From assembly GCA_036417435.1 (NCBI GenBank), contig CM070903.1:59186001-59250000 (forward strand): 64,000 bases of DNA, written 5' to 3'. Below the pieces are notes generated by a model. It made no database searches. It was not told the DNA's origin and saw only the letters and a list, made by a program, of their open reading frames with translations. Positions 1 through 11,485 of this stretch are shown piece by piece. Source of the DNA: Inia geoffrensis. Lineage: Eukaryota > Chordata > Mammalia > Artiodactyla > Iniidae. A program made the translations under genes and the position numbers. Position 1 is the first letter of the stretch; each line of letters begins with the position of its first letter.

Positions 1-339
1 ACTTGAATAGAGTAAACAGTTGCTCATTCATGGATGGATACTCATTCCATGATTCAGAGGAATTTTCTGCAAAATAGAAGGACTCTAGATGATTTTCAGG
101 CAGTGTTATGATCTTAACCTCTTTCATTTGACTAAAATGACACTTTCACCTGCACCTTAAAATTGTGTGCAAGTAGGTACATAGAGCCTGTCTCAAACCA
201 GCAACTCTGGACCCTAATCCCTAAGGTTTCTGCATGTCTTCATCATAGGCTTCATTTTCACTGAGAAGAAACCATATATAAGCATTTTCATCACTCATTT
301 CCAAAGCACAGTGTCTTATATAACATTGCTGTTCAGAAA
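1..339. other. Intergenic DNA, nothing recognised
   Basis: AT-rich single-copy-looking sequence with no convincing coding region, RNA gene or repeat that I can name. Confidence 0.5.
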
Positions 340-680
340 TATTCACTTCTTTGCCCACCTGCATCATGAGTGCCCCTTGACTTTGGGCTTGGCCATATGA
401 TTTGCTTTGGACAATGAAATATCATGGACCTGACTAATCCAAGACTTGAAAGTCTTTGTATGGTAGGACTCACTCTCTTGTTCTCTGCCATTACCATAAG
501 AAGAACATTTTAGGCTAGACTGCTGGCTCCAAGAAGAGGAGGAGAGACTCATGGATTAGAGCAGAACCACCCGAGCCAGACCCAATTTAGACCAACCAAC
601 CTCCAGCCTAACCAAATGCGCATTATTAAATGGTGTGACAGTTACACAGCATTGCTGTAGCAAAAGTTAACCTATAGGCA
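340..680 (+). repeat. MaLR-type LTR fragment (MLT1-like)
   Basis: The stretch reading 'cttggccatatgatttgc' followed by 'tttggacaatgaaat', and the later 'gccattaccataagaa', resemble the MLT1 class of ancient ERVL-MaLR LTRs. The assignment rests on remembered consensus text. The element is degenerate, has no visible target-site duplication, and its edges are approximate. Confidence 0.4.
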
Positions 681-888
681 TAAGTCAAGAGGTAGGCATA
701 TTTAGGTCTTATGCAAGTGCCTAGGGTGAGAGAGAAAATCAAACTTAATTCAATCAAAATAGCCTTTCCCTTGATTAAGCTTAAGATTTGTTTTAACTGA
801 TGAACATACGGTCGGCTTGACCAAATTAACTTTGCAGTGTAAGTCTTTAAAATCATAAAATATTTGAATACGATGGGCATTAGAGGTC

Positions 889-1020
889 ATGTTACAAATA
901 AAGAGCTAGAGACTCTGTGAGATTGACTTTCCAAGGTTACATAATTAGAAGTGATAGGGTCAAAATGATGACCCAGCTCTCTGATTTCCAGTCCAGAGTG
1001 TGATCAGTCTCCATTATATC
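889..1020 (-). repeat. MIR SINE fragment
   Basis: The order 'ccaaggttacataattagaa ... gacccagctctctgatttcc' is the reverse complement of the MIR core, where the consensus has ccaaggtcacacagctagtaagtgg. This is an ancient mammal-wide tRNA-derived SINE, diverged and truncated. Confidence 0.5.
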
Positions 1021-2229
1021 ATGATATTTAACTGCTTTGGTATCTCCTTTTACTATATACAAGAGCTGTTTTGTGTGCACTTAAGTAAATATTGATTTTT
1101 TTAAATGCCCAGGTAGTATATTCCAAAAATTGTTGACAGAAAACAAAGAAAAGCAGAAATAATTGGCCCCTGGGGTGGGAGGGCCAGGAAAGTATGCAAA
1201 AAAACAAAGACTAGGAAATGAAAAGAGAAAAGAAACTAATCAAGATCAGAAGCTGGAAAGAAAGTCTAAAGAAACTAACCAAGGCCAGAGACAGTGGAAA
1301 GAACATTGTCTCAGAGGCTCTGAGCAAGGGGAGAGGTTTTCGAAGGCAGCCCCCTTGGCACCCTGATTTAGGAGAATGGCTTTGGCTTGAACTTGAAGGT
1401 TGAATCTGCAGAAACACGGAAACTTTGTTCTTTGAGGGATGACGGACACAGCCTAAGTTTCTGACAACAGCAGTCATGGCTATGTCAACCAGCTGAAGCT
1501 TGAATGTCCAGCAGAGACAGCTGAAATGGTGAGTGAAAGTTACCCTCTTGAGAGAAAAGGACATTAACTGGCAGAAATGAGCTGAAGTTCCAGCCAGAAA
1601 CACATGGTGAAATGGTGGGAACAGAACATTTTATTTCTCAGCTCTGGCAAAGGGTTTTTTTTTTCCTGGATTCTGTGACTACTAGCAAGGCTGCATGCTC
1701 CAGCCAGGAAGATGTAACCAGAGAGCAAGCAAATATGAACTTAGGCAAGGTCAGGACCAAGGAACACTTTTGAAATTACTCTTAAGCCCTGTCTAGTGCT
1801 TCTGTGACGGGTCTAGACATTAGCTGGGTGCAAATTAACAAAGGAATGAGAACAATAGAATCTAAATTTTTCTCCCCAACCGACATCTTTGTACCCTCCT
1901 CACCTCAGTTACACTCTTTATCTGGTTTGCTCACTCAGATCCCTCATGTTAGCTCAAAGGCTCTGTGAGATTGTGATTATATGGAAGGATACTGAGGAAA
2001 ACAAGGGGGAAGAGTAACAAACCCAAGATCACAACATAAAGAGGAGAACGTGGAGGGGGCCGCATCCGGCTACCCTTGGTAAATGACAGGAACGTGCCTG
2101 CATTTGCCCTGAGTTCTGTCAGACGACTCCCCATTTACTGTCCAAAAAAGTCATACCACCAAACTAAACTGATCACAGCGTTAAAGCCATTCAGCTCTTG
2201 CTAGAAGATACTCAGAGGTGCTGGGAAGG
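1021..2229. other. Intergenic DNA, nothing recognised
   Basis: Contains a purine-rich patch around 1190-1330 that gives short overlapping open frames on both strands. These lack homology I recognise, splice context or plausible composition, so I do not call a gene. A short T tract lies at 1656-1665. Confidence 0.5.
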
Positions 2230-2635
2230 CAGGGTGGAGTGGACGGAAAAACAGCTACATGAACTGTGAAGAGAAATTTGATGGTGGACCTGAGAACCAC
2301 GTAGAGAGTTAACATTTCTTAGACATGTGAAACTGTACTGATTATACCATAATGGCAGATTCATGCCATTATACATTTGTCAAAACCCATGAAAGGTACA
2401 TCAAGGGTGAAACAATGTAAAGTTTGGACTTCGGGTAATAATAATATGTCTGTGTAGGTTCCTTGATTGTAACAAACATACTGCTCTGGCACAGGATGTT
2501 GATAGTGAGGGAGACTGTGGGGTGGGGCAGGGGGAATATGGGAATTCTGTATTTTCTACTCAATTTTGCTGTGAACCTAAAAGGTATCTTAAAAAATAAA
2601 ATCTATTTTTAAAAAAATGTTAAAAAAATGTTAAC
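2230..2635 (+). repeat. L1 LINE 3' end, ancient
   Basis: The succession 'cattatacatttgtcaaaac', 'gtaggttccttgattgtaac', 'gggggaatatgggaattctg' and 'caattttgctgtgaacctaa', ending in an AATAAA-bearing A-rich tail, is the typical 3'UTR of a mammalian L1M-class element in sense orientation. It is 5' truncated and has no coding capacity. Confidence 0.6.
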
Positions 2636-2955
2636 CTCTCTATTCTGCACTTTCTCTTGTGAAGACATAAATACTCGATAATGCTGAATGGGAAGAGAAG
2701 TGGGGATCTGAGAATTTTATCTATGGTAGAACCATTTTTGTACCACTGGTTTGGGATCAGCATAATTCCACTCTCATAAGTAATTGGATTGCATTGGATT
2801 TTTCTTGTACGTAAAGCTGTTGCCCTGGTTCAAATGGACATGCTTTAATGCCTAATAGATCGGAACCTGACATAATTATAAATAGGAATTTATTTTAATT
2901 TCTGCTGCTAGTTAATGGAAAAGTGTGACAAACACTGCTCCTGAGTACCTCTTTT

Positions 2956-3230
2956 TTTTGGGGGGGGGCTGCATTTGGTCTTCGTTGCGGCACGTGGGCT
3001 TTCTCCACTTGCGGCGAGCAGGGTCTACTCTTCATTGCTGTGTGTGGGCTTCTGATTGCCGTGGCTTCTCTTGTTGCGGAGCACCGGCTCTAGGCGCGTG
3101 GGCTTCAGTAGTTGTGGTGCATGGGCTTAGTTGCTCTGCGGCATGTGGGATCTTCCCAGACAAGGGATCGAACCTGTGTCCCCTGTACCAGCAGGCAGAT
3201 TCTTAACCACTGCACCACCAGGGAAGTCCC
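2956..3230 (-). mobile_element. tRNA-derived SINE, CHR-like, older long form
   Basis: Read on the - strand it begins gggacttccctggtggtgcagtgg-like, carries a B-box-like 'gttcgatcccttg' and a longer body than the young copies. It is flanked by a perfect 15-bp target-site duplication CTGAGTACCTCTTTT at 2941-2955 and 3231-3245. Several CpG-decay changes and the loss of most of the tail suggest an older insertion than the near-identical copies downstream. Confidence 0.8.
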
Positions 3231-3309
3231 CTGAGTACCTCTTTTGAATGGCCAGTTTAGGGTCTGTAGAGTTCACACGCAAGAAACTGATATAAAAAAG
3301 TTCTTAGAA

Positions 3310-3545
3310 CCACTCCATGCCTTCAGTGAGTGTAGAGTTTAATGGGAGAAACAGATTCTAAACAAATAAATACAGTACAGAGTGATACATCTGAAAATAA
3401 AAGTATGTACAAAGAAGTGAAAAGGATAAAGAAGAGGGTATCATTTCGGGGACAGAGTGGGAGAAGTATTTTTAAAAGGCTTCAGAGAGAGGGCGTCAAT
3501 AGAGCAAAGGCACTTCAGTAGAGACCTTGACATCTGAGACATAGT
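3310..3545 (-). repeat. L2-like LINE fragment
   Basis: Text such as 'gagtttaatgggagaaacag' and 'gagcaaaggcacttcagtag' resembles the reverse complement of the L2 3' region, which often reads as gain/loss-of-weight-like purine runs in this orientation. Strongly decayed; boundaries are rough. Confidence 0.3.
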
Positions 3546-3754
3546 GATGGAACTTGAAACCTTACCTAAGGATTATACCAGGAATGCAAGGAGGGCTTAC
3601 TAATAGAAAGATCTCTTAAATTAATTTACCATATAAATAGAGTTTAGGAGGAAAGGTATAGGATTAATCTCCATAAATGCTTTAAAAGCCATTGACAAAA
3701 TTCAACACCCATTTCTAGTAAAAACTCTTGAGAAAATGGAATATTTCCCTAGCT

Positions 3755-4018
3755 CCATATATACATGTGTGTGCATATCTATATCTATTTATATATAGCT
3801 ATATCTATATTTATGTACATATATACACTATTGTTATAGGGTATAGATATTATAACTATATAGTTATATATGTATACACACATATACTATAGAATATATA
3901 CATAAAGACATGTGCTATAATATATATTATACTATAATTATATACATACAATGACAATTACTACAACTATAACTATACAAATATATATATATATGTGTAT
4001 ATATATATATATATATAT
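3755..4018. repeat. TA/TATG-rich composite microsatellite
   Basis: Alternating TA, TATC and TATG runs make a 260-bp low-complexity block inside the old L1, including pure TA near 4000-4017. It is a probable length polymorphism. Confidence 0.8.
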
Positions 4019-4919
4019 CCAGATGTAATGAAAGGGGAGATGGATAAATCTGACTACTTAAAAATAAAAACAATTTGCATGGAAAAAAAAAGGCAAAGTG
4101 AAAAGGCAAATGATAAACTAGGTGAAAGTATTCACAACATATATGATGAATAAAGGGTGATAAAGAATTTACAAATTGATAAAGAACTTACAAATGTTGA
4201 GGATAAAACAGCTGAAAAATTCTGTGGCAAAATGGGCCAAAGATATGATACCAATGATTCACAAAAAAGATCTGAAAATAACACTTAAACACTTGAAAAA
4301 ATTTCAAATTCATTCACATTAAAAGAAATGCAAATTTAAAATTCATTGAGACATTATTTCTTCCCCAATCACTTGCCAAGAATTTGAAGTTTGACAGCAT
4401 GCTCTGTTGTCAAGGCTATGGGGAAACAGGCACTTTCCTATGTTGCTGAAGGGAATGCAAAATGGTACAACCACTGTGGAAAGGAACTGACAATATCAAA
4501 TAAAACTACATATTAATTTATCCTTTGACTTAGCAATTCCTCTTCAGGAATTTGCCCTGAAGCTCCCTTCCAACAATATCAAACTGTATATGCACAAGAT
4601 TCTTCTTGGCAGCATTATTTGTAGTTCCCAAGTACTAAAAACTAAAGTCCAAACATAGGAAATTGATTGAATAAACTATACTAAATACACAAAATGGAAA
4701 CTGTACAGCAGTAAAAACAAGAAAGAAGAAAATCTCTATTGACTTATATGGAGTGATTTCCAGGAGATAGTGTTAAGGGAAAAAAGCAAAGTGCAAAGAG
4801 TATATCATATGCTACCTTTGTGTAAGAAAGAGGGAAAGATAAGGAAAAAATTATATTTATATAAATATAATTTATATAATATGATATCCATCTGTCCCTA
4901 TTGGTGGTGGTAATTTCAA

Positions 4920-4921
<2 letters not shown>

Positions 4922-4958
<37 letters not shown>
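4922..4958. repeat. (TG)n microsatellite
   Basis: About 18 uninterrupted TG units, long enough to be variable between individuals. Confidence 0.95.
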
Positions 4959-4963
<5 letters not shown>

Positions 4964-5335
4964 TGTATGTATATATACATACCTATTTTCCCAGATCTGT
5001 CTTTTGGATGGACCAAGAAGCAAAGATATTCCAGTAGCAATAAGCACAACTGGCACTAGTATCTTGTTCACTAATATAATTTCATGCTGAAAGGAATTAG
5101 AACTTTCCAGAGAAATGTCTGATGTTGGAATATCTTGTTATGTCAGAAAATAAGAACATATTCCAAAAAATGCTGGGGGTATGTCAGAAGGATGCAGGAA
5201 TCAGCTTGAAGTCTCCTACTGGCTAAATCTAGGGCAGTTTAAACACTAATATAATGAGGTATACTAATGAATTAGAAGCCATTGAAAAAAAGTAAGAATT
5301 CATAAATCTGTACCAGTAATAGATGAAAGATGCAT

Positions 5336-5425
5336 AGGGAGAGAGAGAGAGATTGAGAGAGAGAAAGAGAGAGAGAGAGAGAGAAGGGAGGAAGGGAGGG
5401 AGGGAGGGAGGAAAAAGAGAGAGCT
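5336..5425. repeat. (GA)n / (GGGA)n microsatellite
   Basis: A purine-only tract of GA units grading into GGAG/GGGA units. Such mirror-type polypurine tracts can form triplex DNA, but nothing else nearby suggests a function. Confidence 0.9.
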
Positions 5426-6295
5426 CATGTGTACAGTAGAATGTTGGGAGCTGACTGGTAAATACAGAAGTGCTGGAGTTGGAAAGTCATCATTCTGTAG
5501 TCCTTATAGTAAAGATTGAATCAGGCTAGATTCATCAACAAATACTAAATAAGGAGGAAACTTTGATGACAGGATATTTGCATGGTCTCTAATGGTCTCC
5601 CTGAAGTATGCTTATTAGTTACAAGGGGGTAAAAAGCAGCAGTAATTATATAGTGGAGAAATTAGACAACTCGACCAAGTGGTCAAAATTAACATCTGTG
5701 AGGGACAAATGGACATCCTGCTCCGTCAGATGTGATACCCTCGGAAGGACACAATATTCCCTTTGCAGTATTAAGGCAGAGAATGAATAAACTGAATCCA
5801 GCAACATCAAACAGACAAAATAAGGAATGTCTAAAGGCAGAAAAAAAAAAAGCTTCCAGATTAAAGAAAGCTAAAAAGACATGGCAGTTAATTGCACTAT
5901 CTTGCTCTAGACTGGATCCTTTACTGGAGGGGAATTAAAGCTACAAAGGAAATCTGGCAAATGAGATCTGACATTTGTCAGATGACCTGACAAAACTAGA
6001 ATAGGGGCAGAAGACTAGATAAAGGAGTGTCAATAACTCTGCTGTGGTTAAGTAAGAGAATATTCCTATTCTTCGGAAATGCACACTGAAGTATTTAAGG
6101 CAAATGGCCATGATGTATACATAACTTACTCCTAGTGGGTATGTGCACATGTATATGTAATACACATACACACATAGATACATGCATGCATATGTACGTA
6201 TACATGCAGAGAGTGAGAAAAGCAGATGATAAAAATGTTAACAATAGATGAATCTAGGTAAAGGCAATATGTGGAGGGTTTTTTTTACTCTTTTT

Positions 6296-6508
6296 TTTTT
6301 TTTTTTTTTTTTTTTTGCGGTACACGGGTCTCTCACTGTTGTGGCCTCTCCCGTTGCGGAGCACAGGCTCCGGAAGCGGAGGCTCAGCGACCATGGCTCA
6401 CGGGCCTAGCCGCTCTGTGGCATGTGGAATCCTCCCGGAACGGGGCATGAACCCGTGTCCCCTGCATCGGCAGGCGGACTCTCAACCACTGCGCCATCAA
6501 GGAAGCCC
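6296..6508 (-). mobile_element. Young CHR-type SINE
   Basis: The element runs from a T-rich tail (the poly(A) of the - strand) to the head 'ggcttccttgatggcgcagt'. It is flanked by the imperfectly bounded direct repeat TTTACTCTTTTT at 6284-6295 and 6509-6520. The tRNA-like head and B box are intact apart from a few substitutions. Confidence 0.85.
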
Positions 6509-6520
6509 TTTACTCTTTTT

Positions 6521-7404
6521 CTTTTTGCAAACTTTTTCCAAGTTTGAAATTATTTCCAAATAGAAAGTTTAAGGGGAAAAAAAGTACTTAAGTAAGACCC
6601 TAGTAAATATTACTTAATTGACTCAAAACCAGCCTATTTTCTTAAACATTGCAGCCCTTAGTATGACAAGATGCAAAGATCTATTTATTTGGAAGAGTTT
6701 TCTTTCTCTGTCCCTGAGTGTTATTTAATCTCAAAGTTCAGGCGAAAATAAATGAGGATTAATCCTGCAAGTTCACTGTTTTTGTTTCATTTCTGGGTCT
6801 CACTTATTCTGCCTTAGGTACTGGCTGGGACCCACCAAAACTTCAATCAGTTTTTCTTTCTTAAGGAAATGAAGAGAGCCCTTAGATTTCCCCAAAACTC
6901 CAGGGCAAACTTTTCCTCTCACCATTAAACTAGTTTATATCGAAGGAGACTTAAGCTGTCTCTCCAGAATTCACCCAAGAAAGAAACTGCAGCTCCTACT
7001 CAAACCCTTCGGCAGTGTTTTCTGTTGATACCTTAGTAGAAATTGTGGAAACAGTTCACAGTTAAAGCAGTCCCTGGGGCAAGATCCCGCACACAGGGCA
7101 GTGGTGGATGCAAGCTCCGGGTCAGCCTTCCTACTGGGGACTCCCTAGGCAGAGTGGGGGGCAGAAGACTCAGCAATCACTTCCCCTTCTTCTCCTAGAG
7201 AACTTTATTCAACTCTCCAATTTTTTGTAAACAGCTTGAGCAATGTGTGTTTATTCAATAAATACTTAATCTGAAGATATTCTATATTACTGAGACCAAA
7301 CTTTTTAGTCTGTTGGGTTGCTTTGGTGAAATGGTCAAATCCAAACTTGCAGTTAAGGAGATGCAGGCTGTGAACTCCTCTGTTGGCTGGAATGCCCTCG
7401 ACCA
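6521..7404. other. Intergenic DNA, nothing recognised
   Basis: No repeat or gene that I can name. Short open frames here are not supported by composition or similarity. Confidence 0.5.
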
Positions 7405-8195
7405 CAAGTCTGTTCTCTATGTCTGAGTCTGTTTCTGTTTCATAAATAAGTTCATCTGTATCATATTTTTAGATTCCATTATATAAGTGATATCAAGTGG
7501 TATTTGTCATTCTCTTTCTGACTTACTTCACTTAGTATGATGATCTCTAGGTCCATCCATGTTGCTGCAAATGGCATTATTTCTCTCATTTTTATGGCTG
7601 AGTAGTAGTCCACTGTATATGTGTACCACGTCTTCTTTATCCATTCACCTGTCAGTGGCATTTATATGTACCACATCTTCTTTATCCATTCATCTGTCAG
7701 TGGCATTTAGTTAGCTTCCATGTCTTGGCTATTGTAAATAGTGCTGCAGTGAACACTGGGGTGCATGTATCTTTTCAAATTGTGTTTTTTTCCAGATATA
7801 TGCCCAGGAGTGGGATTGCTGGATCATATGGCAACTCTATTTTTAGTTTTTTGAGGAATCTCCATACTGTTTTCCATAGTGGCTGCACCAACTTACATTC
7901 CCCCCAACAGTGTAGGAGGGCTCCCTTTCCTCCACACCCTCTCTAGCATTAGTTATTTGTAGACTTTTTTTTTTTTTTTGATGACCATTTTGACCAGTGT
8001 GTGGTGGTACCTCACTGTAGTTTTGATTTGCATTTCTCTAGTAATTAGCAATGTTGAGCATCTTTTCATGTGCCCATTGGCCATCTGTATGTCTTTTTTT
8101 GGATGAATGTCCTCTTAGGTCTTCTGCCCACCTTTTGATTGGGTTGTTTGTTTTTTTTTGTTATTGAGTTGTATGAGCTGTCTGTATATACAACA
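7405..8195 (-). repeat. L1 LINE 3' portion, antisense
   Basis: Landmarks such as 'ggtccatccatgttgctgca', 'ggattgctggatcatatggc' and 'ttttgatttgcatttctcta' are the reverse complement of the region at the end of L1 ORF2 and start of the 3'UTR. The element is truncated and non-coding. It carries an internal 45-bp tandem duplication at 7620-7709. Confidence 0.75.
7620..7709. repeat. 45-bp tandem duplication inside L1
   Basis: Two copies containing 'cttctttatccattca(c/t)ctg' lie head to tail at a period of 45 bp and differ at only a few positions. The L1 consensus has one copy, so this is a later slippage or unequal-exchange event. Confidence 0.8.
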
Positions 8196-9246
8196 AAATT
8201 TAAATGAACTTGTAAAAAAAAAAAAAATGCAACTTGAAAGAAATGCCAGGATAAGTGCTTGCCATATGGGGCTCCGGGCAGTGTGAATTTACCCTTCCCC
8301 AGGGTTAGGGCATCTCAGGTGGAGATTTGGGGAGTTCTGCCCTAGGACCACACACACACCAGTCCTACCACCGTGGAGGTGTTGGAGGCACCAAAGTGAC
8401 TCCCATCTTGGCCATTCACGCTCCCCATGCTGAGAACTCCACTAAGTGTTTTCTGAGACTAGCTTCCTGAGGTCGGAGCATCTCATCCTGGGTGCTGAAC
8501 GTGGGGAGGGGGGTAGAGAAAATTTTGAGCTGTCCCAGAGGCTACAGTGTATAACCAATATAAAGGCTTTATTAGAAAACTACTCCTGAAACCAAAACTC
8601 AAGTTTTTGCTGGTAGCAGCATGATTTTAGAATATCAGTTCCGTATTTATAGAAAAGATGTTCCCGTAATCCCAGGCCCAGCAAAAGAAGTCAAAGATTT
8701 GAGTACATCAGTGTAATAAAGAGGAGAGGAAGGAATGGCTTCAGTGTGTAAAGATACGGTTTTACAGCTGGTGGACGGAAAAAACAGAACATGGCTGGAA
8801 AGACCGTAAAGCTGCGTAGTTGTCTTGCATCGAAGCTTCTACCACCTTGCTGTCTTAAAGTACCAAACTCAGCTTGGAGTCACAGGGACTCATGTCCTCC
8901 CTACTTCATTATTATGCCTAACTCTGGCTTCTAGAACATTCTTCGTTACACTTGGCTGAAACTGAAGGACGTGTGGGATACACTTTACTTTCTCTACTTT
9001 TGCTACTAAAAGAAAGCAGGAGCTGTGGGCAGAGTTTAGGAAGGGTGCAGCAAGACCTGTGGCTGAGGTGGGGACTTAGCTGCAGGGACTTAAGCAGATC
9101 AGAACTCTTTGAAACCAAATCCTCGAAAGTCCAAGAAACACACGAAGGGTTTTGACTGTAACCTAACATTGAGAGAGTGGATAAGGCAAAAACACTAACG
9201 ATTCATTATTTTTATTTACTTTGAAATTTACTTCCTTTGTTTTTTC
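8196..9246. other. Intergenic DNA, nothing recognised
   Basis: A short A tract lies at 8214-8226. The rest has moderate GC and no recognisable gene or repeat. Overlapping short frames on both strands near 8920-9170 look like chance. Confidence 0.5.
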
Positions 9247-9257
9247 AAAAAGAATTA

Positions 9258-10309
9258 GGAGCGGGAGGAGGTCGGTCGTGGCGGCGGGAAGATGGCTCCT
9301 TCTACCAAACGCAAAGGCCGCTCTGATGAGAAGTCCAAGGATCGCTCTAAAGATAAGGGGGCGCAGGTCACCCCCACGGATGAGAAGGTTCCCCTAGGCG
9401 CAGGTCCCCGGTGCACCGGCGATCCCGCTCCCCTGGCCGCCGCCGCCACAGGAGCCGCTCCAGCTCCAGCTCCTCCCGATAAGCAGGGCCACCGAAGCTG
9501 TGCCCTGTGACTTGTACCCCATCCAACTCATTTTTGTCACTTTTCTGGCAGAAGGAGGGTCGGTAGGAAAGAAATCCCTCACTCAGGGGCAGGCTTCGAA
9601 GGTGAAGGCAGTAATTGCTACATTTCCCCTGGTGGCAGAGTTCCTGCTGCAGTAGTGTTGCTGGTGTGGGGTCGTGCTTATAATGATGCCCTCCAGTTTT
9701 CTGGCTAGAAAGCTTCCACATTTCTAGTTCTTGAGAGTCAGTTTAGTGGCAAAGCCAGCAGGGATGAGCAGGGGGCTCCAGGTGGTGGTACAGCCCCAGC
9801 CTGGGAGCATGTCTTCCCATTCCACAGATGACGTGGGGCCCATCTGGTGGGCTGGTCGTGCCCTAACCTGTTGGCCTCGGGGGTCCCACAGAAAAGGGTG
9901 TGCTTTTACGCAGCTGCCATTCCTGTTAGCCTGGCCCTGCTCCCCTGCTGGAGTCCTCTTCTGACCTCTAGGGCCAAATACCCAAAATGGTTCTTTTCAC
10001 GTGTACTCATGTGCGTGCACACACACGCAGACAAACCCACGTCTCCCTTTCTCTCTGAAACTGGTAAGTTAATAGCCAGCTCTGTCGGGTCATCACAGAA
10101 CCCCCTGTTGTGTTGGTATTCATGGTGGTCGTGCAGGTTACTTTGGCAACGTGTACATTGCTTTTTTGGCTTTTATTGTACAATCAGTACTATACATTTT
10201 CTGTTTTGAGTTTTGTAACTTTGTAGCATTTTAGATAATATTGTGTTTGTACTTTGTTGTGTAGAGAAAAGAATTGTGTTGAATAAACCTAGGATTAGAG
10301 TGCAAAAAA
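9258..10309 (+). pseudogene. RNPS1P: Processed pseudogene of RNPS1, internally deleted
   Basis: RNPS1 is an RNA-binding splicing activator and exon-junction-complex partner. This copy is intronless, ends in AATAAA plus a poly(A) run near 10303, and is flanked by an 11-bp duplication AAAAAGAATTA at 9247-9257 and 10310-10320, so it is an L1-mediated retrocopy. After GC-rich 5'UTR-like sequence, the frame from ATG 9292 encodes an N-terminus containing TKRK and RSDEKSKDRSKDKGA, close to the short RNPS1 isoform as I recall it. From about 9392, in a shifted frame, the C-terminal Arg/Ser tail (RRRSPV, then RSRSPGRRRHRSRS) runs to the ancestral stop TAA at 9480. The serine-rich region, the whole RNA-recognition motif and the proline-rich segment, over 200 codons, are missing. 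It cannot encode a working RNPS1. The 3'UTR-like part fills 9483-10300. The symbol is provisional. Confidence 0.82.
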
Positions 10310-10320
10310 AAAAAGAATTA

Positions 10321-10845
10321 TTTGTGTTGGTGGAAGTTGTTTCTGCAAACTTGTAATTTTAATAATAAAGTTGGGAAAGAATGATAATATCTGCTCTCAA
10401 TTAACGTGCTATTTACTGCTTGGGTGATGTGGCAACATGGTATTTCCAACTGGTTTCAGCAGCCCAAAATGCAGAATCAGGTCATTATTTGCTAAATGAA
10501 TAACAAATATACAGAGGTCATTCTAATTGTGATGGAAGGTCAAGTAATTATGAAGATATATGCTAGTACATACAGTTCTCCTGACAGCTGATAATCACTC
10601 TCATAATTCCAAGAACCTTGGGGTGGGGTAAGAGAGCAGTTCGTGTTCCTGCCAGTTAAATAGAAATATTTTTCTCTGATTGCTTAAACTTATACACAAC
10701 GTGGATAAGAACTGCCATTCTACCTATTCTTTTTTTTTTTTTTTTTTAAGAGAAATTGATTGACCTTTCAAGGTCTTGATCTAAAGCATGTGGGACATAA
10801 AAATCCCTCGGGGAGTTTTTTTTAGAAGACAGAAGAAAGATGCCA
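10321..10845. other. Intergenic DNA, nothing recognised
   Basis: AT-rich sequence with a T tract at about 10730-10747. No gene or named repeat seen. Confidence 0.5.
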
Positions 10846-10849
10846 CCCC

Positions 10850-10945
10850 CAGGGGATCTGATTCAGTAGGGTTGGAGTGTGACCCAGGAGTCTGTATTTA
10901 CATAAGCTCCCAGCTGTTCCTATTGGTGATGGTGATGTGGAAACT
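10850..10945 (+). repeat. MER5-like DNA transposon fragment
   Basis: The order 'ccccaggggatctgattcag ... gacccaggagtctgtattta ... aagctccc' resembles the right half of MER5A, a non-autonomous hAT-Charlie element. Diverged, with no visible terminal repeats. Confidence 0.4.
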
Positions 10946-11474
10946 TATTTTTTTTAGGGTAAAGGAAGGGAAACTACTTACTGTGTGTGTGAAGTGTGCC
11001 TTTACTACCAGAAGGTGGCTCCATAACATATTAAATCAGGCACTTTGCAGCTGACTAGCTGGAAAAATAAAGGCTGGAGTTTCTCTCAGTTACCTTTTTT
11101 TGGTGAAAGGGGTGGGTGGGAAGGGGGAATAGAAGAGGGTGCAGGAATATGGTGTGCTAGAAGGAATAAATGTACATTAAACTAATTTTCCAATCATCAC
11201 TTGTTATTAGCTTCTCTCAAAAGTATTATAGCAACACTGTGTTGTTAAAGGAAATCTTTAAATATACCAGAAACACTTGATGTCTAATAGCTATAAAAGG
11301 CAGAGAAGCTCCGAGGATCTTCCTGATCACCAAGCTTTCACATCTGCAGCAACAATCTTAGGGCTGTTACTGCTACATTCACTCTTGTTTCATGACAGAA
11401 TCCCGGTTGTGGGCCACAAATACTGGGTGGGCATGAGGTGATGCCACATATGACGACTTCTTGTTTAAGCTGCG
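10946..11474. other. Intergenic DNA, nothing recognised
   Basis: A purine-rich patch at 11105-11140; otherwise no gene or repeat recognised. Confidence 0.5.
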
Positions 11475-11485
11475 GCTGCTTTCTT

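Larger units (their letters stand above)
3550..6250 (+). repeat. Degenerate L1M LINE: ORF2 end and 3'UTR
   Basis: The start, 'ggattataccaggaatgcaa' through 'gccattgacaaaattcaaca', matches the reverse-transcriptase part of L1 ORF2 in sense. The middle contains the 'caatttgcatgg ... caaatttaaaattcattgag' ORF2 C-terminal region. The end, 'ggttaagtaagagaatattc' through 'ggcaaatggccatgatg', matches an old L1MD/ME-like 3'UTR. Stops and indels break every frame. Three simple repeats have grown inside it, and a CHR SINE sits just beyond its end. Confidence 0.6.

Noticed and set aside
4922..4958. CRISPR-like or other regular arrays
   Set aside because: All regular repeats here are di-, tetra- or nonanucleotide simple repeats without unique spacers, as expected in a vertebrate genome.
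9292..9510. 72-codon frame starting at the RNPS1-like ATG
   Set aside because: After the first two dozen residues it runs in the wrong frame through the ancestral Arg/Ser tail; it is a pseudogene artefact.
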